From contig NZ_JAPUVR010000090.1 in assembly GCF_029255125.1 (NCBI RefSeq), positions 1 to 58,517 of the forward strand: a stretch of 58,517 nt of DNA, written 5' to 3'. The translations under genes and the position numbers were made by a program. Shown here one piece after another: positions 17,673 through 26,181 of the stretch. Positions within the stretch are counted from its first letter, which is position 1, and the number at the start of each line of letters is the position of its first letter. Under the pieces are notes generated by a model, which ran no database searches, was not told the DNA's origin, and saw only the letters and a program-made list of their open reading frames with translations. The DNA is from Accumulibacter sp. (GTDB taxonomy: Bacteria; Pseudomonadota; Gammaproteobacteria; Burkholderiales; Rhodocyclaceae).

Positions 17673-20217
17673 ATGCGGGTACCGACCGCAGGGCGCGGCA
17701 AGGCCAGCGCGTGGCGCGCCGGGCCAGTCGCAGTTGACCCGCACGCCGCGCCGCGTCAGTCGGCGCTCGAAGCGCTCGACGACGAACGCCTGCTCGTGCT
17801 GATGGGCGGTCCCGGCAGCGGCAAGACGACATTCCTCAACTTCGTCGCGCTGTGCATGGCCGGCGAGCTGCTCGGCGAGCAGCCGACCGACCTGCGGCTC
17901 CTCCGCCAGCCGTTGCCGGTCGACGACGGCGACGACGAGGCGGGCACCGCCCCCGCCAACAAGAAAACGAAAGCGCCCAAGCCCCAGCGCTGGCGCCACG
18001 GCGCGCTGCTACCGGTGCGCGTGCTGCTGCGCGACTTCGCCGCCAGCCTGCCGCCGCCGGGCGTCCCGGTCGCCGACGGCGCGCTGTGGACCTTCATCGT
18101 CGGCCAGTTGCCGCAGCCGCTGGCGCGCTACGCCGACGAGCTGCAGCGCGAGCTGCTGGCCACCGGCGGCCTGATCCTGCTCGACGGGCTCGACGAAGTG
18201 CCGGACGCGCTGCAGCGACGCGAACAGGTCAAGCGGGCGGTGCAGGACTTCGCCGCGCTGCACGCGCGCTGCCGCTTTCTGGTCACCAGCCGCACCTACG
18301 CCTACCAGCGGCAGGACTGGAAGCTCGACGGTTTTGCCGAACGCGAACCGCTGCCCTTCACACGCAGGCAGATCGAGCGCTTCATCGACACCTGGTACGC
18401 GCACCTGGCACGCGACCTCTGCCGGCTCACCGAGAGCGACGCCAACGGACGCGCAGCCCTGCTCAAGCGCGCCACGCAGCGGCGCGAACTGCGCGAACTG
18501 GCCGGGCGGCCGCTGCTGCTGACGCTGATGGCGCGCCTGCAGAGCAGGAGCGGCGGATCGCTGCCGGAAAACCGCGAAGAACTCTACGCGCAATCGGTCG
18601 ACATGCTGCTCGACGAATGGGAAGGACTCAAGCTGCGCCGTGACGCCAACGGCAAGCCGGTGGTCAGCGAGCCCAGCCTCAGCGAATGGCTCAGCGCCCC
18701 GCGCAACAGGATCCGCGAACAGCTCGACAAGCTCGCCTACCACGCCCACCGGCAGCAACCGCAGCTCACCGGCACCGCCGACCTCCGGCAGAGCGCGCTG
18801 ATCGAGGCACTCTACGCCGCCTCGTCGGACCCCGACGTGCGACTGAAGTGCATCGAGGAATACCTGCGCGACCGCGCCGGGCTGCTCACCTCGCACGGCG
18901 AAGGGCTGTACCAGTTCCCGCACCGCTCGTTTCAGGAATATCTCGCCGCCTGCCACCTGGCGCGCTTCGACTACCCCGACACGCTGAGCAAACTCGCGCG
19001 CAGCGATCCGAACCGCTGGCGCGAGGTAACGCTGCTCGCCGCCGCCCGCTCGAAGGCCTCACCGTCGGCAATCTGGGAGCTGGTCGACGCGCTCTGCGCC
19101 GAAGACGATGCGCTCGACGCCGCCGATGGCCAGCAAACCGGCGAAGCACACTGGGGCGCGCTGCTCGCCGCGCAAGTGCTGCACGAAACTGGCCTCGCCG
19201 CGTTCAACCCGGACTTGCAGGCGCGCCACGAGCGCCGACGGCAACGCGTGCGCGACCGGCAGTTGGTCGTGCTCGCCGGCACGCGGCTGCCGGCGCGCGA
19301 ACGCGCACTCGCCGGCGACCTGCTGGCGCAGCTTGGCGACCCGCGCCGCCACCTGCGCGAAGTCGACGCGATGCGCTTCGTCTTCGTGCCGCGCGGCCGC
19401 TTCTGGATGGGCGAGGCGGGCAACGAGGATGCGCCGCTGCACGAGAACGACACGCTCGACGACGACTACTGGATCGGCGAATCGCCAGTCACCGTCGCGC
19501 AGTTCCGCCAGTTCGTCGAAGCCAGCGGCTACGCCAGGCACCAGCAGCAAGCCTTGCAGGCGCCGGAAAATCGCCCGGTGGCGTCGGTAAGCTGGCACGA
19601 GGCGCTTGCCTTTTGCCGCTGGCTTGACACCCGCTGGCGCGCGCGCCTGTCCGCCGGCTGGGCGGTGACGCTGCCTTCGGAAGCCGAGTGGGAGAAAGCG
19701 GCGCGCGGCGGCATCGAGATCCCGGGCAACGCGCTCTGCGCGACACTCGCCGACGGCTTCGTGCCGCCGCAACACGCGCTGCAGGCGAACCCGCAAGCGC
19801 AGCGGATCTACCCCTGGGGCGACACCTGGAATCCCGAGCGGGGCAATGCCGATGAGGACATCGGCCAGACGACGACTGCGGGCTGCTTCTCCCGCGGCCG
19901 GAGCCCTGCAGGATGCGAGGACATGGCCGGCAACGTCTGGGAGTGGACGCGCAGCCTCTGGGGAAAGGACTGGAGAACGCCCGCTTTCTGCTACCCCTAC
20001 GATGCGCACGACGCGACCCGGGGAAGATCTCTCTGCCAAAGACGATATACGCAGGGTCGTGCGGGGCGGCTCGTGGTACCTTCTCCGAGACCTCGCCCGC
20101 TGCGCCGTCCGCCTCTGGCGGCCCCCGAACCACTGGTTCGCCCATGGTGGTTTTCGGGTTCTGTTGCGCCGGTCCCATGTTCTTCCCCACTTTTTCTGGT
20201 TGCGCCGCCAGGCGTAA
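17673..20217 (+). CDS. NACHT NTPase fused to FGE/C-type-lectin domain, DGR target (frameshifted)
   Basis: A STAND-type protein of about 848 aa when one frameshift is corrected. A NACHT domain fills residues 40-320: Walker A MGGPGSGKTTF, Walker B GLILLDGLDEVPD, sensor VTSRTYAY. A helical segment with FPHRSFQEYLAACHL follows. From about residue 565 there is an FGE/SUMF1 (C-type-lectin fold) domain: RFVFVPRGRFWMGEAG, WIGESPVTVAQF, DMAGNVWEWTRSLWG. After YPYDAHDATR (about 20015) the FGE frame switches by one base; the other frame then reads KDDIRRVVRGGSWY to the end GGFRVLLRRS and a TAA. The variable C-terminus is a DGR-type target surface. The shift may be decay or a sequencing error. Without correction the frame runs on to 20450 with non-FGE sequence. 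Confidence 0.8.
20050..20170 (+). other. Probable DGR variable region (VR)
   Basis: This stretch encodes VVRGGSW, then highly irregular residues (YLLRDLARCAVRLWRPPNHW) and closes with GGFRVLLR. In DGR-diversified FGE domains the GGSW and GFRV edges are fixed and the residues between are those templated by AAC-type codons and mutated. The layout fits, but no template repeat with matching sequence is seen in the window, so diversification is not shown. Confidence 0.6.
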
Positions 20218-20260
20218 CGGTGCGACGGTACTCCCGTGCCGCACGCATTCCGAAAATGCC

Positions 20261-20290
20261 GACCGATTCGCGCAAGCGAATTTGCCGGTC
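20261..20290. repeat. Hairpin 44 bp after the VR-bearing gene
   Basis: The outer arms GACCG/CGGTC and inner arms ATTCGC/GCGAAT enclose a GCAA tetraloop, with three or four unpaired bases on one side. Inverted repeats downstream of the VR are used for target recognition in known DGRs. Here the distance from the VR is larger than usual, so the role is uncertain. Confidence 0.4.
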
Positions 20291-20393
20291 GAGGCGAAGG
20301 AAGAAGAACAGCGCCAGACGCGTCTGGTCCGCGCGCGCGCCGCAAGGCAGAGCGCCATCGGGGCAGCGCTCGCGCCGGGCAGATAGCGAAGCA

Positions 20394-20427
20394 CGGACAC
20401 GGCCTGGCGCAACGCCCGCCGTGTCCG
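20394..20427. repeat. Long hairpin between convergent NACHT-FGE and avd genes
   Basis: The arms CGGACACGGC / GCCGTGTCCG are perfect, and the loop holds a second GGCG/CGCC stem with a CAA loop. It lies between the two convergent 3' ends. No U-tract follows on either strand, so it may be a bidirectional terminator or an RNA structure of the old DGR. Confidence 0.45.
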
Positions 20428-20441
20428 CCCCGGCGCCGGCG

Positions 20442-20801
20442 CGGTGCTAAAGCCTGCGCGCTCTGGCGCAACCCGCCGCCGAGCAGCCTGCCGATGCCGG
20501 CGACCATCCGGCTGACGTGCTCGTACTGCCCGCTGCTCAACCAGTTCCACTGACAGGCGAGGCGCAGGTAGAGGCGCAGCTTGTCAAGTTCGCCATCGGC
20601 AATGCGCAGGTGCTGCACGCGCTCGGCGCGCTTGTGCGCATTGGCGGCGAAAATTGCCTCCTGAAAGTCGAGCGCAGCCGCCTGCAGCCGCTGGGTGACG
20701 ACGAAGCGGTGGCTCTTGGGAAAATGCTCGCACTGCGGCAGCAGCCAGCTCAGCAGGTCGAAGGTTTGCGTGAAAATGACCAGTTCCTTGGTCGTCGACA
20801 T
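20442..20801 (-). CDS. avd: DGR accessory variability determinant Avd (3' end eroded)
   Basis: The 120 recognisable residues form the four-helix bundle of Avd: MSTTKELVIFTQTFDLLSWL, SHRFVVTQRLQAAALDFQEA, KLRLYLRLACQWNWLS and QYEHVSRMVAGIGRLLGG. In DGRs Avd is a basic pentamer that binds the reverse transcriptase and the template RNA. The start at 20801 is supported by AGGAGA 9 nt upstream. No stop codon appears where the family normally ends (about residue 125); the frame runs on through nonsense for over 1.3 kb, so the 3' end appears eroded and I give the end of similarity. It follows the NACHT-FGE relic on the same strand. No RT gene is next to it. Confidence 0.8.
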
Positions 20802-20853
20802 CGGGACGATCTCCTGCGTAGGATGATGGATGGGCAAGCGACTTCGCACCGCT

Positions 20854-22899
20854 CGCCGGCAGCGTCACGCGGTGCGCGTCGGCGCCCTCGCCCATGGTGA
20901 ATTCTCCGGCCGGAATGTCGACCCATTCGGCTTCGCCGTGCGGCGGGCTCCAGAAGCGGTTGCCGCCGATCTTGCCGAGTGCTTCGGCGGCGGCGATGCG
21001 GCGAGCAAGGGCCGCCTGCGCACCGATGCCGCGCGTGAGCAGCGTTCTCGCCCGGCCCAGTCAGCCGACCGGTGCCGGCCGCTCGAGCTCTTCGAGCAGC
21101 CGTGCGCGCAGTTCGCCTTCGAGATTGCCGATCAGGCGCCCGGAACCCGCGTCGCGCACGCACTCGGCGGCGAGGACGAGGTTGTGCTAGGGCACGGGCT
21201 CGGCGCGCGCGTCGGCGATGGCGCGGATCAGCCGCGTCGTGCGCTCCTTGGTCTGCGTGCTCAGGTGGCCGGCGGTGAGCAGGATCACTTCCCGCCTCCA
21301 GGGGTCGGCGCTGCGGGCCAGCGTCCTGGCGACGTAGTCGTCGCTGCCGGCGATCTCGAGCGCCGCCAGATATTCCTGAAAGGTGAGATGCGAGAAGGCA
21401 TAGCTGCCTTCGCCGCGCGCGATGAGCAGGCCGGCGCGCTCCTGAATCAGCCGCAGCAGGCGATCGACCGCGGCGTCGAGGTCGCGCGCGTCGTTCACCG
21501 CGCCGGCGAGTCCGTCGGCAAGCGACTCGCGCAGCGGCTGCCGATCGATTTCCTTCTGCCGCTCGTCGTGCATGCGGTACGCCAGGCGCTGCAGGACGAG
21601 GCGGCGGTCGCTGGTGTCGAAGGGACGATCGCCGATCAGGCACCTTTCGCCAACGCCTTCGCCGATGCCCTTCGCGTCGTCCCACTTGCCGAGCAGCACG
21701 TCGATCGCTTCCTGGTAAAGCTCGGCGCGCCGGTCGGGCAGCTTGACGCGGTCGCGATGGACGAGCGCGATGACGGTGAGCAGCAGCGGGTGGATCGCCA
21801 GCTCGCGCACGCGCTCGTTGGCTTCGATCGAGGCGAGCAGTTGTTCGCTCTGCCGCGCGGCGGCGGCTTCGGCGCCGGCACCGGGACCCATCTGGCCGAT
21901 GGCGATCAGCCGGTGCCATTGCGCCAGGAAGCGGCGAACGTCGGCGAGCGTGAACTCGCGCACGGTCGTCGTCGCGTAGCCCGCGGCCAGTTGCGAGGCC
22001 TCGGTGTAGCCGATGATGCGGCTGGTGACGACGTAGCGGCAACCGGCGCAGGCGCGCGTGAAGTCGTCGACGCGGCGCGCGACGCGGCGGCGCAGCGCCG
22101 GATCGGCGACCTCGTCGAGGCCGTCGAGCAGCAGCACGGCGCGACCGTGGTGCAACCACTCGTCGAAGAAGTTCTCGGGCACGTCGATGCGCTGGTTGGC
22201 AAGCCGGCGGACGAGAAAGCGCAGCAAGACGAGGTGCCCTTCGGTGCCGTCGTCGCGCTGCTCGCCGAGGTAGCGGGCAAACTGGCGCAGCGGCAGCAGG
22301 ATGGGCAGCGTGCCGCTCTCGGTGATGGCGAGTTCGCGGCGCAGGTGCTCGCCGCCTTCGGCCAGGTCGCGCGCGTAGAGCAGCGCCAGGTAGCGCAGCA
22401 GCGTCGTCTTGCCGCAACCGGGGTCGCCGAGGACGACCAGCCGGCGATGCTCGGCGAGCGCCTGGTTGACGCTGATCTCGCCCGTTTCGCGCACCTCGAG
22501 GCGCGCCGCTTCGCCGTCGCTTTCGGCCATCCTGCCGGCCATCCTTGCGCCCGCCTGCCCGCCGCCGGGCAAGCTGCGCTGTCGCTCGCCGGGAGCGAAG
22601 GCGCACTCGCCGATCACGTGCTGCAGGTAGCGGCCGAGCGCGCTGGCGCGGTCCACGGCGGTCATCGACACCGGCGCGTCGTTGCCGATGACGACCGTGG
22701 CACCATTTTCGGCATAGACGATCTGCGCGCCGGGGTGCGCGGCGAGCACGCGGTCGCCGGTGTCGATGTCGCCGCTGTTGTCCGCACCGACCGCCACCCG
22801 CCCGCCGAGCCCGTGCGATTTCGGATGGATTGGCAAGCGCCGCGGCGGTCGGCACGCCTGGCGCATCGCCGGCAGCGCGTCGGCTGCTGCCGGGAACAC
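20854..22899 (-). pseudogene. Second NACHT-FGE gene, inactivated by stop codons and 3' loss
   Basis: The intact part (22899 to 21187, 570 codons) is a NACHT NTPase: Walker A LGDPGCGKTTLLRY, Walker B AVLLLDGLDEVAD, and YAFSHLTFQEYLAALE at the end of the module. The N-terminus contains AVGADNSGDIDTGD, a pattern seen before STAND domains. A TAG at 21187-21189 interrupts the frame after AEPVP; the same frame then continues sensibly (HNLVLAAECVRDAGSGRLIG). A TGA at 21061-21063 interrupts again, followed by ALGKIGGNRFWSPP and EWVDIPAGEFTMGEG, the start of an FGE domain. That domain stops after about 20 residues. An alternative start at 22927 (MKSNEPTDERVP) would need a frameshift. It precedes avd, as the diversified gene does in typical DGRs. 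Confidence 0.8.
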
Positions 22900-23067
22900 G
22901 CTCGTCTGTGGGCTCGTTGCTCTTCATGCCTGCTCCCGAACAGGGCTTGCCATCGGACGCTCGGAGAAACGCCGCGCGGCAAACGCGGCAACCGCAACGG
23001 TAGCCCAGGCAAGGCTGCCGCGCAATTCCCGGTCGGAGCCTGGTAGCGTTGATCCTCGACCGGCGCC

Positions 23068-23268
23068 GAAACGCCGCAGGCCTGGGATGCGCTGCTTGAT
23101 GAACTGCTGGAACCGGTGGTTGCCAATCCTGAAGGCTTCTCCGGATTGGGCAGGCCATTCATGCTCCGGCAGCCACGCTCCGTCGACACCACCAATGCCT
23201 TGACGGCGCTACGCGCAAAGTGGTTGGCGCTGACAACTGACCCGGTGGCACTACGCGAAGTTTTCTTG
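23068..23268 (+). pseudogene. Fragment of a RelE/ParE-type toxin gene
   Basis: The frame reads ETPQAWDALLDELLEPVVAN, then GRPFMLRQPRSVDTTNAL. It matches, with many substitutions, the complete toxin at 25620-26009 in the same orientation. The N-terminal third and the C-terminal sheet are missing, and no antitoxin is next to it. It is a non-functional copy just left of the island's repeat. Confidence 0.75.
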
Positions 23269-23342
23269 TGCCAGCCGAGCGCCTCCGGCACCTGCCGGCG
23301 AGCGCGAGTGGCTAAACTTCAGTTGCCGGCTTGCTACTACCA

Positions 23343-23373
23343 GAAACGCCGAGCAGCCGTTCGCAATAGCGCG
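23343..23373. repeat. 31-bp direct repeat, left copy (att-like)
   Basis: Identical over 31 bp to 26872-26902, inside the 3' end of ribE. On the minus strand this copy encodes ARYCERLLGVS in the ribE frame and then GSSKPATEV and a TAG stop, so it resembles a displaced ribE 3' end. Similarity continues weakly for about 15 bp beyond the core. Confidence 0.75.
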
Positions 23374-23873
23374 ATTATGTTTAATTGCTTCATAACTCAG
23401 TATCCATGCGGTGTTTAGCAGGGCAACACGTCGTATACCGTCACCGATACCGTCAACAACATATGCCAATAGAATGCAGCGATCTTTCGGCCAGAAGACG
23501 CCGTTAAATCCATAGCTAATCGCGCATTTTCCCACACTAGACACACGTGTAGCCAGGAATGTTCGCTCGCCCAAGCCGGGTAGCCCGGACGAGCAATGTC
23601 TTGGCGGCGCCAGCGGCAAAGTTTTTCACTTCAGCATTTTCTGGTGGCCTGGGTAACAATTCGCTGTCGCGTTTGCGGCAGGCCACCGGCTTGCAGACCG
23701 GTACGTGACTCACTGCGCAGCAACACTCGCTTGATCGGATAGCCCCCGAAATTCGTATCGGGTGCGGCGTCGCCGTCTGGCAAACTCCCTACTCGTTGAA
23801 ACCAAACCCGAGGCCTCGCCCATCGGGCGGGTAGTGCTGCGCCTTTTCCTTGCACTACTTTTCAAGGAGGCCA
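23374..23873. other. Left part of the island, no gene recognised
   Basis: About 500 bp, visibly less GC-rich than the flanks. Open frames exist on both strands, but none has a good start signal together with protein-like composition. A GCCCATCGGGCGGG hairpin-like stretch lies near 23817, just before the next gene. Confidence 0.4.
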
Positions 23874-24371
23874 GATGGCTATCCCCTCTACCGCAGCGCC
23901 CAGCGCCACTCAAAATTCCAAACCTGCATTTGCTCGCGTCGCTCAGAAAGAGTCCTTCTATGGCTGGCTTGCATAGCGACCATCGTGGGCAAAACACTCG
24001 ACGAGGTCCATGCCGTAGCGGTGGATCGTTTTCAACATCCGGTGCATGGCCCCTACACTTCTATGGACGATGCGTTGATTGCCAAGTTGTCAGCACACTG
24101 GCGTTTCACGGCAACCATCTGGAAAGAAAGCACAGGTATCACATCGCTGCCGGATGTCTGCATCGGACTCGTCGCTTTTGACCCCGAAACCGAGATAGAT
24201 CGCCACGTGATCTTCGTCAGGCAACCGGGGTTGGCTGGAAAGGCGAGTACGGAATACATCATCGACCCGGCCTACTGGATCGACCCGAGTCAGCACGTGC
24301 GCACTGACATCAAGGGCTTCCCGATTTCGTGGCACATCGGGGTCACGCCCATGAAACGGGAAGGAAATTAA
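23874..24371 (+). pseudogene. Papain/C39-like hypothetical protein gene, frameshifted
   Basis: Translation should begin at ATG 23874 behind a perfect AAGGAGG. It reads MAIPSTAAPSATQNSK, then VAQKESFYGWLA and hits TAG at 23976. The neighbouring frame picks up without a gap as WLACIATIVGKTLDEV and continues for about 130 residues: HPVHGPYTSMDDAL, FRQPGLAG-like RQPGLAGKASTEYIIDPAYW and FPISWHIGVTPMK. The combined protein of about 165 aa has a Cys in a helix start, later His and an Asp-containing IIDPAYW strand, as in C39/papain-like folds, but I cannot name the family. The single-base shift near 23965 makes it non-functional as read. Confidence 0.6.
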
Positions 24372-24546
24372 CGCCGTAGGTAGCGTAACCGGTACATGGT
24401 CAAGGCCGGTTACGCACGCCTCAACCGACCTTCCTGAGCCATCGGTAAGGCATCAACGCTGCTCACCACGCCAAACTCATCGCTCGCGGCTGCGACCGTT
24501 GAGCAATTTTCGCTTGATTGCCGATGTGTAGCCGAAGGAGATAGAC

Positions 24547-24768
24547 ATGGGAGTGCGGATTACCCGCTGGGGTAACAGTCCTGGACTTCGTATTTGTCGC
24601 CAGGTCGTGGAATGCGCAGGCTTACGGGTCGGTGACAAGGTCTATGTTCGCGTCCTTGATTAAGGTGACGTCTTGGTGCGAGCAGTAAAACCGAGGGAGC
24701 CACCGAGAGGCAGCGTCACCGGTGGTGTTGTGGAGAAGACCGATGAACAAATTCTGGCGGAGTGGTAA
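24547..24768 (+). pseudogene. MazE/AbrB-type antitoxin gene with internal stop
   Basis: Starts ATG at 24547 after GAAGGAGA. The product MGVRITRWGNSPGLRICRQ is the swapped-hairpin AbrB/MazE DNA-binding start (normally RWGNSLALRIP). A TAA at 24661-24663 cuts the frame after VYVRVLD, and the same frame then continues GDVLVRAVKPREPPRG to DEQILAEW and a TAA. So one nonsense change (probably from an Asn or Lys codon) splits a 73-aa antitoxin. No MazF toxin follows. Confidence 0.72.
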
Positions 24769-24807
24769 CCGCAGCGGTGTCGATTGCCTTCTGGCAACTG
24801 CGGTTGA

Positions 24808-25269
24808 ATGATGGATAGACGAGAGTTCTTGATGGGGCTTGGCGCCGGTGTTGCCAGCCTGAGTCTTCCCGCCGTCGCATCACCAGCCCCCTCATGCACA
24901 ATCATCGGCATCGGCGCAGGTGGTTGCCATCTTGGCATTGCGTTGGGCAAGCAATGTTCTGGGCAAGCGGGCGCGCTGCTGAGCTACGCTTGCGTCGATC
25001 TCGGCCCGCACGCGTTGGAGTCCGTCGATTTAGCCAACGATGCCAATCCTGATCTGCCACAGATCAAGATGCGGCGCGACGCGAACTTGGTGATGGCGTT
25101 CTCCAACGAAGGATGGATCAATCGTTTCAGTGGCGATGCCTCGCTGATCGATATTTGGGACGAACTGGACCGCCATATCGCGTCGAACCTGCATTCCGTA
25201 GTTGCCCGACTGTGCCCCCCGATGAGCCTCGCTGGTTCCACTTTCGCTTCCGGCCACCTAAGCGTATGA
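24808..25269 (+). CDS. Tat-signal protein with FtsZ-like glycine loop, unknown function
   Basis: The 153-aa product starts MMDRREFLMGLGAGVASLSL, a twin-arginine-type signal. The mature part opens APSCTIIGIGAGGCHLGIAL, a Rossmann-like glycine loop resembling the N-terminus of FtsZ/tubulin-fold proteins (IGIGGAGGN). LLSYACVDLGPHALESV fits the second strand of such a fold. The chain stops after about 120 mature residues, far short of FtsZ, so it is either a truncated gene or a small independent family. A signal peptide before a nucleotide-binding fold is unusual. No good ribosome-binding site is visible. Confidence 0.5.
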   Translation: MMDRREFLMGLGAGVASLSLPAVASPAPSCTIIGIGAGGCHLGIALGKQCSGQAGALLSYACVDLGPHALESVDLANDANPDLPQIKMRRDANLVMAFSNEGWINRFSGDASLIDIWDELDRHIASNLHSVVARLCPPMSLAGSTFASGHLSV

Positions 25270-25311
25270 TGTACAAAATACTGCACATCTCGTGCAACTT
25301 AGGAGACCAAC

Positions 25312-25602
25312 ATGGGAATTGCTGCAAGCGACGTTATCCCCCTCTCGCACGCCCGTGCCAACTTCTCTGAGCTGGCCGAAGAGGTCAAGGGCGGTGCCGA
25401 GAAGATCATCACCAAGAACGGCGAAAGCTACATCGCTCTAATCGATGCCCAGCGGCTGGACTACTACCACCAGCTGGAGCGTGAGCGCATCCACTTGTTG
25501 CTGATCGACGAGGCTGGCAAAGGCCTCGATGATGTGGCTGCCGGTAAGGTCAAAGATGCCCGCAGCGCCATCACTGCCCTGAAACGCAAGCGTAGCGCCT
25601 GA
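25312..25602 (+). CDS. Phd/YefM-family antitoxin
   Basis: The 96-aa product begins with the Phd/YefM fold: SDVIPLSHARANFSELAEEV followed by ITKNGESYIALIDAQRLDYY. The C-terminal helical part (residues 60-96) would wrap the toxin. It has a good TTAGGAG site before the ATG and is followed 17 bp later by the toxin gene. Antitoxins of this type bind their own promoter; TGTACAAAATACTGCACA at 25269-25286 is a partly symmetrical candidate operator. Confidence 0.88.
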   Translation: MGIAASDVIPLSHARANFSELAEEVKGGAEKIITKNGESYIALIDAQRLDYYHQLERERIHLLLIDEAGKGLDDVAAGKVKDARSAITALKRKRSA

Positions 25603-25619
25603 CCGCTCAGGTGCTGCGC

Positions 25620-26009
25620 ATGGCGAAAATGCTTGTCATCAAATTCACGTCTAACTTCGAGCGCAATCTGGAAGAGATCGAACGCTTCCTGACCGAACCA
25701 GAAGCGCCGCAGGCCTACGATGGTCTGCTCGATGAATTGCTGGAAACGGTCATTCCCAACCTTGAACGCTTCCCCGGCATGGGCAGGCCGTTCATGCTCC
25801 GGCAGCCGCGTTCCGTCGAGACCACCAATGCCTTGGCGACGCTACGAGCGAAGTTGTTGGCGCTGACCACGGACCCGGAGGCGTTGCGCGAATACGTGCT
25901 CAAGGATTACCTGCTGCTCTACGTGCAGATTGGTGGAACGATTTACCTGCTGGCTATCCGGCACCAGCGACAACTCTCGTTCGACTTCGAGGGACATTGG
26001 GGGCATTAA
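25620..26009 (+). CDS. RelE/ParE-superfamily toxin
   Basis: The 129-aa product begins with IKFTSNFERNLEEIERFLTE, the two N-terminal helices of the RelE/ParE fold. GRPFMLRQPRSVETTNAL and the final strands YLLLYVQIGGTIYLLAIRHQ follow; the RHQR-type end is common in ParE-like toxins. It would act on mRNA at the ribosome or on gyrase; the subclass is not clear. It pairs with the Phd/YefM antitoxin directly upstream. The start at 25620 is chosen, but GTG 25611 and ATG 25629 are possible. A damaged paralogue lies at 23068-23268. Confidence 0.85.
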   Translation: MAKMLVIKFTSNFERNLEEIERFLTEPEAPQAYDGLLDELLETVIPNLERFPGMGRPFMLRQPRSVETTNALATLRAKLLALTTDPEALREYVLKDYLLLYVQIGGTIYLLAIRHQRQLSFDFEGHWGH

Positions 26010-26181
26010 CCCCGATGCCAAAGTACTATCTGATCAAGAAAAAATAGATAGGGAGCTGCCAGTCGATGAAATTTGTCAGCAATGCCGCAACAGAGGTGGC
26101 CCCGGAAATTCGGACAGCAGGATAAGTGGTAGCCTTGCCCCCACGAACGGCTGCGGGAGCGGCCATAACAGGAGCAAGAGC

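Noticed and set aside
20218-23060. DGR reverse transcriptase or adenine-rich template repeat
   Set aside because: Looked for YxDD-type motifs and for second copies of the VR borders on both strands; none seen.
23251-23619. 122-codon minus-strand frame next to the left repeat
   Set aside because: It overlaps the toxin fragment and the repeat, has no start signal and no recognisable features; only its ribE-like ARYCERLLG-type content in another frame is meaningful.
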